NCBI GenBank assembly: GCA_000961645.1
Contig: LADM01000024.1
Location: 1-64,000 of the forward strand
Length of the DNA stretch: 64,000 bases
Direction: 5' to 3'
DNA from: Gammaproteobacteria bacterium BRH_c0
GTDB lineage: Bacteria > Pseudomonadota > Gammaproteobacteria > Pseudomonadales > Porticoccaceae
Shown here: one piece after another, positions 16,132 to 26,315 of the stretch
Layout of the letters: every line of letters starts with the position of its first letter
Position numbering within the stretch: position 1 is the first letter of the stretch
Position numbers and translations under genes: made by a program
Notes under the pieces: model-generated
Database searches by the model: none
The model's input: only the letters and a program-made list of their open reading frames with translations
Told to the model about the DNA's origin: nothing

Positions 16132-18132
16132 CTACACCACCGTCAAATGCTGTATCAAGCGCTCAACAGCAACCGCTGTGTCAGTCGACAAAACGTCCAA
16201 TCGGGCGTCGCCGAGCAGGTCTTTTGTTACCACACTTTCGCTCAGGGCATCGGACACATACACCCGGCCTCCCACAATGGGCAACAGCTGCTGCACAAAT
16301 GCCTCCAATCTCATATTGCTAGCGCTGGAGGGAATTTCACCTTTTGTAGAGACATTGAAACGATCACCCGCAACAACCAGTGCATCGATCCTGTCGAATG
16401 GCAGTCCACTGCGCAGCAAATCGTCACCATTTACTGCCAGCACGACTGCCTCAACTGCTGTATCGGTCAGCAAGCCCTGCGCTGCGGTAAAGAGATTGAC
16501 TTTGCCCCGCAGCAGGGTCTGCCCCCCAACGGCAACCATCCGATCCGTCGCGTAGCCCACTGTTTTGCCGTTAGCGGTGAAAGTTTTGACCAGCACCCTG
16601 GAAAAATTCTGGGGCGCCCCATCGCCCACCACCATGATCACGGGGATTCTCCCGTTCCCCACCAACAACTTGCTCAAAATGACACCATATAGATGCGCCG
16701 CCGTCGTCTGGCCAATATTGGGCTGGCCATTCACTTCACAAACTGCAGCGCCAGTTTCCTGCCAGGAGCGGGCAATATCCGGAATCAGCAGATCAACACC
16801 GGCAAGATCCAGGCGCAAGATACGCGCTGCGCGCTCCGCCAGCAGGCGGTTATCGGGGTGGACTTGGTCGAGCACCGCCACCGGCACCCCGCCATTGGCG
16901 ACATTGGCCGTGCGCCGCAAGCGCACAAACTGCCCAGGTTTCAGTACGCTGTCTCCGTTCAAGCCCTCCTGTGCCAACAGGTCAATTGCCTCTTCGTTGA
17001 AGTCCAGGCGTTGCAGTGGTGAGTGAGCATCCACACCTCGGTCAGGATTGCGGTTAACCTCCTCCACCAGCTCCAACAGGGTGCGGACACCGTCGCCCGT
17101 AACGCCCCCGGGAACCCGCTCGATGGCCCAGATCAATTCGCCGTGGAGCACAGTCAGCCGGTAATCATTGCCGTAAATATGTTTTTCCACTAACAACTGT
17201 GATGAATACTTGCGGGCACCGGCAAAGGCTTTACATAGCTGCTCCTCATCATGCAGCCCTGCAGCCACTCCCACACCGCCATCCAGGTTTGCGGGCTTGA
17301 CCACAACGGGGTAACCCAGCCGGGCGGCCACAGCAAGGGCCTGCTCTTGAGTACTGACCAGTTGATGGGCGGGCACGGGCAAGCCACCGCGGCGCAATAC
17401 TGCCGCAGCCTGCTGTTTGTTACGGGCGATCTTGGCAGAGATAGACGAAGTGCAATCGGTAAACGAACTATCCAGCCAACGCGAGCGAGCGCCTTGGCCA
17501 AACTGATAAACCCGGGCTGAAATATGGCACACAGGCACCCCCATTTTCTGGGCGGCTTGTAAAAACCTCACGGTGTTGGACCCAGAGGGAACCTCTTTGG
17601 AAATTTTAGCCAGTGCGACCGACAAACCCTCCAACACATCATCACAGGATCCCCCCCCCCAGGCTTTGTTGATTGCGGCCAAAACCCATGTGAAGGCCTG
17701 TGCTGCAGCCCCAGCCTTGCGGTCCAACGTCGCAAACACCAGGACTGCCCGGCGCGAGCCACTGGCATCCAGCCCCACAATGCGGCCATCCTGAGCCAGC
17801 GGCATTCCCGTCTGGCGCTGCACTTGCCCGGTCCAGTACAGCAATCTTTGGAGCAATCCCTTCAGGGGCTCCACATGCCAGACAGGCCTTCGCTGCTGCC
17901 TGTCTGGCAGGGCCAATTCCAGCACACTATCCACACGGGCCAGCAGGGCTGTCGTATCTCGACCTACCAAATCTGCCAGCAAGCCCTTTTCCGATCCCAA
18001 GAGAATAACGGCCCGCAACCCAGGGTAGGACAGGCCCGGGATAAATCCAGGAATCACATCCATCTTGCCTGCCAGGGCAAGCGGCGGCGCGCCAGCGGCT
18101 TGACCCTCAATCACTTCATTCATAAACGTCAA
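16132..18132 (-). CDS. Cyanophycin-synthetase-like ATP-grasp ligase with reduced Mur-ligase domain (copy 1)
   Basis: This 666-residue protein resembles cyanophycin synthetase. Residues 1-220 match the N-terminal region poorly. Residues about 225-490 are a clear ATP-grasp unit: VVVKPANLDGGVGVAAG, GGVTGDGVRTLLELVEEVN, LRRTANVANGG, DQVHPDNRLLAERAA and the metal-binding CEVNGQPNIG. From about residue 496 the Mur-ligase half is shortened to 171 residues and its P-loop position reads VVGDGAPQNF instead of GTNGKTT, so it should not bind ATP there. The same reduction is known in CphA2, which joins beta-aspartyl-arginine dipeptides. The substrate here is unknown, and no cyanophycinase or isoaspartyl dipeptidase is nearby. 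A paralogue lies at 27549-29501. A run of ten G residues occurs near codon 158. Confidence 0.85.
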   Translation of the reverse strand: MTFMNEVIEGQAAGAPPLALAGKMDVIPGFIPGLSYPGLRAVILLGSEKGLLADLVGRDTTALLARVDSVLELALPDRQQRRPVWHVEPLKGLLQRLLYWTGQVQRQTGMPLAQDGRIVGLDASGSRRAVLVFATLDRKAGAAAQAFTWVLAAINKAWGGGSCDDVLEGLSVALAKISKEVPSGSNTVRFLQAAQKMGVPVCHISARVYQFGQGARSRWLDSSFTDCTSSISAKIARNKQQAAAVLRRGGLPVPAHQLVSTQEQALAVAARLGYPVVVKPANLDGGVGVAAGLHDEEQLCKAFAGARKYSSQLLVEKHIYGNDYRLTVLHGELIWAIERVPGGVTGDGVRTLLELVEEVNRNPDRGVDAHSPLQRLDFNEEAIDLLAQEGLNGDSVLKPGQFVRLRRTANVANGGVPVAVLDQVHPDNRLLAERAARILRLDLAGVDLLIPDIARSWQETGAAVCEVNGQPNIGQTTAAHLYGVILSKLLVGNGRIPVIMVVGDGAPQNFSRVLVKTFTANGKTVGYATDRMVAVGGQTLLRGKVNLFTAAQGLLTDTAVEAVVLAVNGDDLLRSGLPFDRIDALVVAGDRFNVSTKGEIPSSASNMRLEAFVQQLLPIVGGRVYVSDALSESVVTKDLLGDARLDVLSTDTAVAVERLIQHLTVV
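17651..17660. repeat. C10 homopolymer inside the ATP-grasp ligase gene
   Basis: Ten consecutive C on the plus strand (G10 on the coding strand) encode the Trp-Gly-Gly-Gly-Ser part of the protein. The gene is in frame at this length. A one-base slip would truncate the ligase before its ATP-grasp domain, so this is a candidate phase-variation site. Confidence 0.85.
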
Positions 18133-18171
18133 CCGCTACTTTGCCAGTTCCGAAAGGGGATGTACTTCCCA

Positions 18172-18936
18172 CTATTTTTCCACTACCACCTTTTCTGCTA
18201 CCACCGTCGTCAATTCCCATTGCATGCCGATACCGCCATCGGGCAATGTCTCTACACCCAGCTCTTGGTGAATGGCAATGGCCGTCTCGGCGATGCTGGC
18301 GGTGCGCAAATCAAACAGGTCATGACAAAATCGGGCCATGTCCTGCTCTTTGTCAAACTCCCAGCAAAACGATATCGCCTCGTTGGAAATGACTGTCCAT
18401 CCGGTGTCGCGCAACTCATCCAGGGTGATGGCTGACAAAAAAACGCCCTCATGGCCAGTACTGTTATGGTCACCGACAAAGCCATCGAGAAATTTCGCAG
18501 GGGCTGAATTCACTGCCACATCAGAGACCACAAGCCGACCACCGGGTTTGACTACCCGCAACAGCTCGGCAAACAGTGGCCGTTTGTCTTCCAGGTGATG
18601 AATACCGGCAACACTCATGGCCACATCGATACTGTTATCCGTCCAGGGCAACGGCAACAGTGGAACCGAGACAGGATCGGCGCCCCTGTCGACGCTCTGG
18701 CCGACATGGGCGTAAAAACTGCCGCAAGGTTCATGGCCCAACCATTCACACCCAGCGGGTAGATACGCCGCCAGATAGCCGCCACCGGCGGGAACATCAG
18801 CTACCTTCATGCCAGACAACAAGCCGGCCCGCTCGATCACCTGGCCAAACTCCTTCGCCCGCGCAGCCGGAAACATCCGCATAGCGCGGTCGTAGGCAGT
18901 GCCGCGCACATCAAACAACTGGTCATAACGTTGCAT
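18172..18936 (-). CDS. Class I SAM-dependent methyltransferase
   Basis: A 254-residue protein with a Rossmann-type methyltransferase core. Motif I is degenerate but recognisable (VADVPAGGGYLAAYL near residue 44), followed by MSVAGIHHLEDKRPLFAELLRVVKPGGRLVVSDV, the typical motif II/III region of UbiE/Methyltransf_11 enzymes. The ATG at 18936 (MQRYDQLF) is preferred because AGGA lies about eight bases upstream; a longer frame begins at 18969. It ends 39 bp before the ATP-grasp ligase and begins 79 bp after a glycosyltransferase gene, all leftward. The acceptor (sugar, amino acid or lipid) cannot be read from the sequence; the context suggests a surface molecule or the ligase product. Confidence 0.85.
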   Translation of the reverse strand: MQRYDQLFDVRGTAYDRAMRMFPAARAKEFGQVIERAGLLSGMKVADVPAGGGYLAAYLPAGCEWLGHEPCGSFYAHVGQSVDRGADPVSVPLLPLPWTDNSIDVAMSVAGIHHLEDKRPLFAELLRVVKPGGRLVVSDVAVNSAPAKFLDGFVGDHNSTGHEGVFLSAITLDELRDTGWTVISNEAISFCWEFDKEQDMARFCHDLFDLRTASIAETAIAIHQELGVETLPDGGIGMQWELTTVVAEKVVVEK

Positions 18937-19015
18937 TATTTGTCCTTTGGTGAATAACCGTAAGCCCATATCTGGCCGGGCTTTTATTTGATCAGGCCGA
19001 CAAGGTTAATCTGGG

Positions 19016-20269
19016 TCACCGGGCCAGCAGCTCATCAATCAGCCGGAGATGTTGCGGCAAACAGCGGGTTTTCAGGTCGTACTTCTCAACAATTGTATCC
19101 CTGGCGCGCACTCCTGCCTGGCGCCGCACCTGCGGCTGATCCAGCAGAGCGTCAGCCTTTTCAATCAATTCATCGCTGTTGTGGTAATCAAACAAAAAGC
19201 CGTTTACGCCGTCCTCGATCACCTCGACCACAGGCGTCGTGTCGGAAGCCAGCACCGTCGTCTGGCAGGCCATAGCTTCAAGCATCGACCAAGAAAGCAC
19301 AAAAGGCGCAGTGAAATAGATATGCAGGGAGCTGATGCGAAACAGGTTCAAAAGCGTCGCGTAGGGGACTTTTCCGACAAATACGATCCGCCGCAGGTCC
19401 AACTCGCCCTCGACCTCTGCCAGGAGAACTTCCTTCCAACTTTTGCCGGAGTAATGGGGTCTGCCATAACTCACATCGTCACCACCCACGATAAGGGTGA
19501 TGGCCTTGGGTCGACGCTTTTGAAGTCTTGGCAAGGCTCGCATGAAAAGGTGGAATCCCCTATAGGGTTCGAGGTTACGCACCGAATAGGTGATAACCTC
19601 ATCAGCCTCCGATAAAGTCAGTGGGGGTGATCCCTGCACATTGATGGTGACAGTGACGCCAGACACTGGCGCCACCAGATCTGTGTCAACGCCATCATGG
19701 ATAACGTCGATTTTTGGCTTGAATTCGTCAGGAAAGGTGCTCCACTGCCAGTGGGTGGGACAGACACCCTGGTCGGCCATTTCCAAAGACAGCAGGTTAG
19801 TAGCATTCTTGGAGCGCAAGCTCATCCTGCCGCCAATATCGATTGGAAGTTCCGGATCAAAGTCCACCATGGGTCCGTCCGGGCGGTGGTAAAATTCAAA
19901 ATAGCTGAGAAACTTTGCCCGAGGAAACACTTCTTTGAGATAAAGTGAATCCCCCCAGCCTGGATGAGAACAAATGATGTCAGGGGCAAGTCCATTTTTG
20001 CGCCGGCGTAAGGCCAAACTTGCCACAGCTTGGGCTCGAGCAAGTTGGGATTCGAACTCGCTCGCCAACCCTCTGCCACCAGCCTTGAATTCCTCTGGCA
20101 TTTCATACCCCAAAAGTTGAACACCTTGCTGGGGAATATAAGCGAGTTGACGAGTTACATTGGGCTTTTCCCCAATAGCATAGGCCTCCCAATCGGGATG
20201 AGCGGCAAAATGGCGGGCTATATAGCGATATTGGCCAGGAAAGTTCTGGTGAGCGAAAAGAATTTGCAT
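19016..20269 (-). CDS. GT4-type glycosyltransferase
   Basis: A 417-residue GT-B fold protein. The N-terminal Rossmann half begins LFAHQNFPGQYRYIARHFA, a start shared with a subgroup of GT4 enzymes, and includes DIICSHPGWGDSLYLKEVFP. The C-terminal half has VRNLEPYRGFHLFMRALP, the nucleotide-sugar binding stretch SWSMLEAMACQTTVLASDTTPVVEVIEDGVNG, and a final helix. Such enzymes use UDP- or GDP-sugars and keep the anomeric configuration. It is the first gene of the leftward block, divergent from rfbB with 170 bp between them. No clear ribosome site precedes the ATG. The product could decorate the surface polysaccharide or the secreted protein. Confidence 0.88.
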   Translation of the reverse strand: MQILFAHQNFPGQYRYIARHFAAHPDWEAYAIGEKPNVTRQLAYIPQQGVQLLGYEMPEEFKAGGRGLASEFESQLARAQAVASLALRRRKNGLAPDIICSHPGWGDSLYLKEVFPRAKFLSYFEFYHRPDGPMVDFDPELPIDIGGRMSLRSKNATNLLSLEMADQGVCPTHWQWSTFPDEFKPKIDVIHDGVDTDLVAPVSGVTVTINVQGSPPLTLSEADEVITYSVRNLEPYRGFHLFMRALPRLQKRRPKAITLIVGGDDVSYGRPHYSGKSWKEVLLAEVEGELDLRRIVFVGKVPYATLLNLFRISSLHIYFTAPFVLSWSMLEAMACQTTVLASDTTPVVEVIEDGVNGFLFDYHNSDELIEKADALLDQPQVRRQAGVRARDTIVEKYDLKTRCLPQHLRLIDELLAR

Positions 20270-20439
20270 GATATAGAAGTAACAACCAAGTTAATTTTGC
20301 CTTCCCGTGGCCACCTCCCCGCAAGGGTGTAAAATGGCAGTGTCGGGCACGGCCCACAGTTCCAAACCTTAACATAGATTCACACCGCAGCTTTCATATG
20401 CAATGAACGCTGCACACAAATTACCAAGACCGGAAAACA
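20270..20439. promoter_or_regulatory. Divergent intergenic region between the leftward GT4 operon and rfbBDAC
   Basis: The 170-bp gap must hold the promoters of both operons. I see no convincing -35/-10 pair. Before rfbB only a weak GGAAAA ribosome site is visible. Confidence 0.4.
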
Positions 20440-21488
<1,049 letters not shown>

Positions 21489-21492
<4 letters not shown>

Positions 21493-22385
21493 AAATCCTG
21501 CTGTTCGGCAAGCAGGGTCAGGTGGGGTATGAATTGCAGCGCGCCCTCCGCCCTCTCGGGCACATCGTCGCCCTTGATCGCAACGGCCACGACAGTCTGT
21601 GTGGCGATCTCGCCGACACACAGGGTATCGCCAGCACCATCGCCCGGGTGCGCCCCGATGTGATCGTCAATGCCGCCGCCCACACCGCCGTGGACCGGGC
21701 CGAAAGCGAAGCGGATCTCGCCTTCGCCATCAATGCCACTGCACCCGACGTTATGGCGCAAGAGGCGGCAAAACTCGGCAGTTTGCTGATTCACTATTCC
21801 ACTGACTATATTTTTGACGGCAGCGGGGCCAGACCCTGGCGGGAAACCGACACCCCCGCCCCACTCAACACCTATGGCCGCAGCAAGCTGGCGGGGGAAC
21901 AGGCCATCCAGGCGAGCGGCTGCCAGCACCTGATATTGCGCACCAGTTGGGTATACGGGAAACACGGCCACAATTTTGTCAAAACCGTGCTGCGCCTGGC
22001 GCAGGAAAGACAAAGCCTCGCCATGGTGGCGGACCAGATTGGCGCCCCTACAGGCGCCAGGCTGATTGCCGATGTCACCGCCAAAGCCCTGGCCACAGCC
22101 ATTCACCAGCGACAATCGGGCATTTACCATCTCGCCGCCAGCGGCGAAACCAGCTGGCACGGCTATGCCACTTTTATCGTCGAACAGGCCCGCGCCAACG
22201 GCCTGCAGCTGGCCACAGAGCGCATCGAACCGGTGGCTAGCAGTGCGTTTCCGACCCCGGCGCAAAGGCCCGCCAACTCGCGCCTCGACACCGGCAAATT
22301 GCAGCGCCAGTTTGCCCTCCACCTGCCACCCTGGCAGGAGGGAGTGTCACAACTGATCAAGGAACTGACAGGAATCTCCGCATGA
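21489..22385 (+). CDS. rfbD: dTDP-4-dehydrorhamnose reductase
   Basis: A 298-residue SDR enzyme. It begins [20 protein letters not shown], contains [14 protein letters not shown], the catalytic YSTDYIFDG and [10 protein letters not shown] segments, and RTSWVYG. It reduces dTDP-4-keto-rhamnose to dTDP-L-rhamnose using NAD(P)H, the last step. The ATG at 21489 overlaps the rfbB stop in ATGA and fits the family start; the longer in-frame extension lies inside rfbB and is rejected. It overlaps rfbA by four bases. Confidence 0.96.
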
Positions 22386-23290
22386 CTGCCGACAAGGCCA
22401 CTCACCCCAAAAAGCGCAAGGGCATCATCCTCGCCGGTGGTTCCGGCACCCGCTTGCACCCCATTACGCTGGGGGTTTCCAAGCAGCTGCTGCCCATCTA
22501 CGACAAGCCGATGATTTACTACCCCCTGTCGGTGCTGATGCTGGCGGAAATCCGCGATATCCTGATTATCAGCACACCGGAGGATCTGCCCAACTTCCGC
22601 AAGCTGCTCGGCGATGGCAGCCAGTTTGGCATCCACCTCAGCTATGCCGAACAACCCTCACCGGATGGCCTCGCCCAGGCCTTTATCATCGGCGAGGACT
22701 TTCTGGCCGACAGCCCCAGCTGCCTGATTCTCGGCGACAATATCTTTCACGGTCACGGTTTTACCGGCAAGCTGCAGGCCGCCAACGCACGCCAGCACGG
22801 CGCCACGGTATTCGGCTATCACGTGGCAGACCCGGAGCGCTTCGGTGTGGTGGAATTCGACAACGACGGGCGCGCCATCAGCATCGAGGAAAAACCTGCC
22901 AAACCAAAATCGGCCTATGCGGTGACCGGCCTGTATTTTTATGATGAGCGGGTTGTCGATATTGCAAAAAACATCAGGCCCTCAGCGCGGGGTGAGCTGG
23001 AAATCACCGACATCAATCGCATCTACCTCGACGACAACAGCCTCAACGTGGAAATGCTTGGCCGCGGTTTTGCCTGGCTGGACACTGGCACCCACGACAG
23101 CTTGCTGGATGCGGGTCAATTTGTCGAAACTGTCGAAAAACGCCAGGGCTTCAAAATTGCCTGCCTCGAGGAGATCGCCTTTCACAACCACTGGATCGAC
23201 GCCGACCAGTTACGAGCCAAGGCGGTAACCCTCAACAAATCCGGATATGGTCAGTATCTGCTGAATGTAATCAAGGACAATAATCGATGA
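22382..23290 (+). CDS. rfbA: Glucose-1-phosphate thymidylyltransferase
   Basis: A 302-residue nucleotidyltransferase of the usual RmlA length. The signature [37 protein letters not shown] region carries the pyrophosphorylase G-G-x-G-T-R-L motif and the catalytic Lys of [17 protein letters not shown] and [20 protein letters not shown] are also diagnostic. It makes dTDP-glucose, the first step of the pathway, from dTTP and glucose-1-phosphate. There are about a dozen extra residues at the N-terminus ([14 protein letters not shown]). It overlaps both neighbours by four bases, implying coupled translation. Confidence 0.97.
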   Translation: MTADKATHPKKRKGIILAGGSGTRLHPITLGVSKQLLPIYDKPMIYYPLSVLMLAEIRDILIISTPEDLPNFRKLLGDGSQFGIHLSYAEQPSPDGLAQAFIIGEDFLADSPSCLILGDNIFHGHGFTGKLQAANARQHGATVFGYHVADPERFGVVEFDNDGRAISIEEKPAKPKSAYAVTGLYFYDERVVDIAKNIRPSARGELEITDINRIYLDDNSLNVEMLGRGFAWLDTGTHDSLLDAGQFVETVEKRQGFKIACLEEIAFHNHWIDADQLRAKAVTLNKSGYGQYLLNVIKDNNR

Positions 23291-23850
23291 AAGTCACGCC
23301 AACCGCCATCCCCGACGTGATTATTATTGAACCTGCTGTGTTCGAAGATGACAGGGGCTGGTTTATGGAAAGTTTCAATCAACAAAAGTTTCATGAGGCT
23401 CTGCAACAGCTGGGCCTGCCGATTCCACGGCCATTTGTCCAAGACAACCATTCATGCTCAAAAAAAGGAGTTTTGCGAGGATTTCATTACCAATTGCCAC
23501 CTTACGCTCAGGGTAAGCTGGTACGGGTTGTCAAAGGCGCGGCGTTTGATGTGGCGGTGGATATTCGCAGCACTTCAGCTACATTCGCCAAGCATGTGGC
23601 TGTTGAACTGTCTGCAGAGAATCACCGCATGTTGTGGATTCCTGAAGGCTTCGCCCACGGGTTTGTAGCTCTCGAAGATGACACCCACTTTCTGTATAAA
23701 GCAACCGATTTTTATAATCAGAAAAATGAGCAGAGTATACGATGGGATGATCCAGTCATTAGCATTTGCTGGCCGTTAGCGGACTCACTGATCATCAGCG
23801 CCAAGGACATTTCTGCAAAACTACTGACTGCCCCTGATCGAATACCTTAG
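23287..23850 (+). CDS. rfbC: dTDP-4-dehydrorhamnose 3,5-epimerase
   Basis: A 187-residue cupin-fold epimerase. Diagnostic segments are [34 protein letters not shown] (active-site His), [18 protein letters not shown] and [21 protein letters not shown]. It epimerises dTDP-4-keto-6-deoxyglucose at C3 and C5. Base composition falls within this gene: it is visibly richer in A+T than rfbB, rfbD and rfbA, marking the start of the AT-rich island. About 180 bp without a gene follow it. I see no terminator there. Confidence 0.95.
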   Translation: MKVTPTAIPDVIIIEPAVFEDDRGWFMESFNQQKFHEALQQLGLPIPRPFVQDNHSCSKKGVLRGFHYQLPPYAQGKLVRVVKGAAFDVAVDIRSTSATFAKHVAVELSAENHRMLWIPEGFAHGFVALEDDTHFLYKATDFYNQKNEQSIRWDDPVISICWPLADSLIISAKDISAKLLTAPDRIP

Positions 23851-24029
23851 GAATAGAATAGAGTAATCAACTGGGCATAAAAGATTAGAGCCCACAGCCA
23901 GAAATCTCCTTAGCCAGCGGCAACGTCTTACCCTTTCAAGCCCACAAAATGATGGGAACAAAGGTTTTATGATAAAATTCATCACACGATAAAATAATTC
24001 ACAATCAACATATGGAGTAAAGAGGCTAC

Positions 24030-24290
24030 ATGGACACTCAAAAAATTCGTCAGGTAATCATTGACAAGCTATCTGAAATGAAAATAAACCCCAAGATTAG
24101 CCTGGATGCAGACAACATAGGTGATGTCACATTTGAAAATCTCGGAATCGACAGCCTGGAAACAACAGAATTTGCACTTTTTTTGGAAGAAGAACTAGGT
24201 ATTATCATTGAAACAGAAGATTTCCCAATGAACGCCAGCATCGATGAGCTTGCAGAGCACATAGTGGACCTAATAAAGCATCGCCCTTAA
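24030..24290 (+). CDS. Acyl carrier protein (orphan)
   Basis: An 86-residue acidic protein with the carrier-protein fold and the phosphopantetheine attachment site GIDSLETTEF (Ser at about residue 47), preceded by NLGIDSL. AGAGG stands upstream of the ATG. Carrier proteins hold acyl or aminoacyl groups as thioesters. No ketosynthase, acyltransferase, adenylation or condensation gene is present in the window, so its partner enzymes are unknown. It is the only rightward gene of the AT-rich island, and its 3' end overlaps the 3' end of the convergent hydrolase gene by 21 bases, an unusual tail-to-tail overlap. It is probably a specialised carrier rather than the housekeeping AcpP. Confidence 0.9.
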   Translation: MDTQKIRQVIIDKLSEMKINPKISLDADNIGDVTFENLGIDSLETTEFALFLEEELGIIIETEDFPMNASIDELAEHIVDLIKHRP

Positions 24291-25211
24291 TTCGTTTTCA
24301 AGGCGTCCAGAAGTGAATAGTGGGGAGACCACTGCATGACCGCAACCCTTTATTTCTTCAACAGTAAAATTTCTCACTGACTCAAGGTTTTTAGCATGAA
24401 GCTTGTCTTTTAGTGAATTTTCCCCATAAAAAAGTTTCCATTCACACTGACCATCAAAATCAGATAGAAACACTTTTAAATCAAGGAGTGAATTCTGAGA
24501 GATCTTACTCCTAACTTCATCAGTCATGAATCTCGGCTGAGGCATACAGGAGTTCGGAGAAAAATCACTATGAGCAGCCAACGCAAGACAGCCACTTGCA
24601 CCCAATTTAGTTGCTGCCAGTAATGAGGCATACCCACCGGAAGAAAACCCTGTCGTGACAATTTTCTTGTATTTATTTGCTTTAATAAATTGAGATAGCT
24701 TTGCCATCGACTCGTCGAAGTCTTTAGCCAATCCGGGAATTCCGTTAAGATAATTAAACACGGTCGGATCTTTCATTATTATTACAGATACACCAATTTT
24801 CCTAATCAGCGCCAAAAAAGCCAAGTTTGAAATATAGAAATTATTGAACATGGTTGCAAAAACCACCAATACAACCTCAGGCAATTTTTTCCCTCGCTCA
24901 TAAATTGGCTTATACAAATCATAGGTCATTTCAATCAGTTTACTATCCGCAAACATATCCTGAAAACGATCCATAGTAACGATCGCATTCCATTCATCAT
25001 GGCAGCGTTTCAAGAACACATGGACGTCTTTCCGATCAGTCCGTAAGGACAAATGATTATGAAGAGGTAAAAACTCAGATAAACCCTGAGTAGACAGCTC
25101 AGACAAAAGATAAATCAACTGTGTAGTAGTTAGAGTGTTGGCGCTTAATACTAAGCGCTTTAAATTAATAACCTGATCAACACTATGCTGCCTTGGATCA
25201 CGAAAGAGCAT
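24270..25211 (-). CDS. Alpha/beta hydrolase-like protein
   Basis: A 313-residue protein with the alpha/beta hydrolase nucleophile elbow GFSSGGYASLL (Ser at about residue 173) preceded by a strand (KKIVTT). A likely acid is in FLSDFDGQCEWKLFYGENS and a likely histidine in GCGHAVVSPLF near the C-terminus. The N-terminal 90 residues are unrelated to the core and are rich in Leu. Possible roles are esterase, thioesterase acting on the adjacent acyl carrier protein, or acyltransferase; the sequence does not decide. The start codon overlaps the sulfotransferase stop by one base (TAATG), so the two are translationally coupled. The composition is AT-rich. Confidence 0.72.
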   Translation of the reverse strand: MLFRDPRQHSVDQVINLKRLVLSANTLTTTQLIYLLSELSTQGLSEFLPLHNHLSLRTDRKDVHVFLKRCHDEWNAIVTMDRFQDMFADSKLIEMTYDLYKPIYERGKKLPEVVLVVFATMFNNFYISNLAFLALIRKIGVSVIIMKDPTVFNYLNGIPGLAKDFDESMAKLSQFIKANKYKKIVTTGFSSGGYASLLAATKLGASGCLALAAHSDFSPNSCMPQPRFMTDEVRSKISQNSLLDLKVFLSDFDGQCEWKLFYGENSLKDKLHAKNLESVRNFTVEEIKGCGHAVVSPLFTSGRLENELRAMLY

Positions 25212-26080
25212 TACTGAAAACCCTGAAGCTCGTTAACAAACCACAAATCGCGAATAAAGTCCTTGGTGTAAATTTGTGATAATTGTTGATACTCACCGTC
25301 AAAAAAATTCCTCAACCCTCTACGGTATTCATCTGAGACATCCATACCCGGCCCCAGATTTGACTGATTAATTTTATTGGATATCCAGTCGATCTTAACA
25401 GGAACATCTAGAAACTGGCACAACGCCTCAAACTCTTCGGATACAAACATCTTCTCATAGAAAGAGATATACAGGCGGTCGTCAGAAAACACTGCCTGTA
25501 ATTTATTTATACAATCACTATAACCAGAGGTCGCCACAACCCCACTATTGCAGAGCAGTTCATCAATAATCTCACACAAGGGGCTTGATTTATCAAAGTT
25601 TTTGCCAGACATAATCCCAAGTTTTTTTGTCATTCTTCCAAGTGAAATCATTCTAGAAACAGGGTCTCTCATGAAAAAAACAACTTTAACGACAACACCT
25701 CTCTTGGCAAAAGAGTCGTTAATATATTCAAATATTTCTGCTGGCAACAGCATATAGGTCGGAGTAATATCACCTGTTATGGTAAAATCATTCGTTAACA
25801 ACGAATCAAAATAGTCAAAATAGTTTTCGCAATTTTCATAGAAGGAATGCAGCAATAATTCGCGTTCGTGTTTCTTTCTTTGAAACCCGTTCATTGGAAA
25901 CTCTGAAAGATTAAATTTCGGTTTAAAAAAATCACAGGATTTGACATGGATAACATCAAATATGTGATATTCCTTCTTTATTCCGAAATTAGAAAAATCA
26001 TATGAATTTAAAAAGTTATAAAGCCATGTGGTACCAGTTTTCGGTGCACCAACGCCTAATATAAATGTACGCTGAGACAT
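25211..26080 (-). CDS. Sulfotransferase-family protein
   Basis: A 289-residue protein with the PAPS-binding signature of cytosolic-type sulfotransferases at the start: the 5'-phosphosulfate loop GVGAPKTGTTWLYNFL near residue 10 and a 3'-phosphate motif FFMRDPVSRMIS near residue 130. These enzymes transfer sulfate from PAPS to hydroxyl or amino groups of sugars, phenols, peptides or lipids. The acceptor is not indicated. It is the first gene of a two-gene unit with the hydrolase and is preceded by 235 bp without a gene, where its promoter probably lies. Composition is strongly AT-rich compared with the rfb operon, suggesting separate origin. Confidence 0.87.
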   Translation of the reverse strand: MSQRTFILGVGAPKTGTTWLYNFLNSYDFSNFGIKKEYHIFDVIHVKSCDFFKPKFNLSEFPMNGFQRKKHERELLLHSFYENCENYFDYFDSLLTNDFTITGDITPTYMLLPAEIFEYINDSFAKRGVVVKVVFFMRDPVSRMISLGRMTKKLGIMSGKNFDKSSPLCEIIDELLCNSGVVATSGYSDCINKLQAVFSDDRLYISFYEKMFVSEEFEALCQFLDVPVKIDWISNKINQSNLGPGMDVSDEYRRGLRNFFDGEYQQLSQIYTKDFIRDLWFVNELQGFQ

Positions 26081-26315
26081 TATTTGTTCCGCCGCCTGCC
26101 TGAATGTGTCATGGAAAAATTAGGCCGTTAAGAAAAGGGATTTAAAATGTAACAATTTTACCCAGAATACACCAAACAAACTGCTAGATTTTAGTCAACG
26201 CAACACCGTATTACTTGATAAAAACGACTTAGAACCGACAACCACTTCATTAAAAGATGCTTGCACTCTGTTTACACTCCAAGGCATCATTTAGCACAAC
26301 CAGATTCAAAAACAC
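26081..26315. other. AT-rich gap upstream of the sulfotransferase gene
   Basis: I see no gene and no clear hairpin terminator here. The region probably contains the leftward promoter for the sulfotransferase-hydrolase pair, but no convincing promoter hexamers were recognised. Confidence 0.4.
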
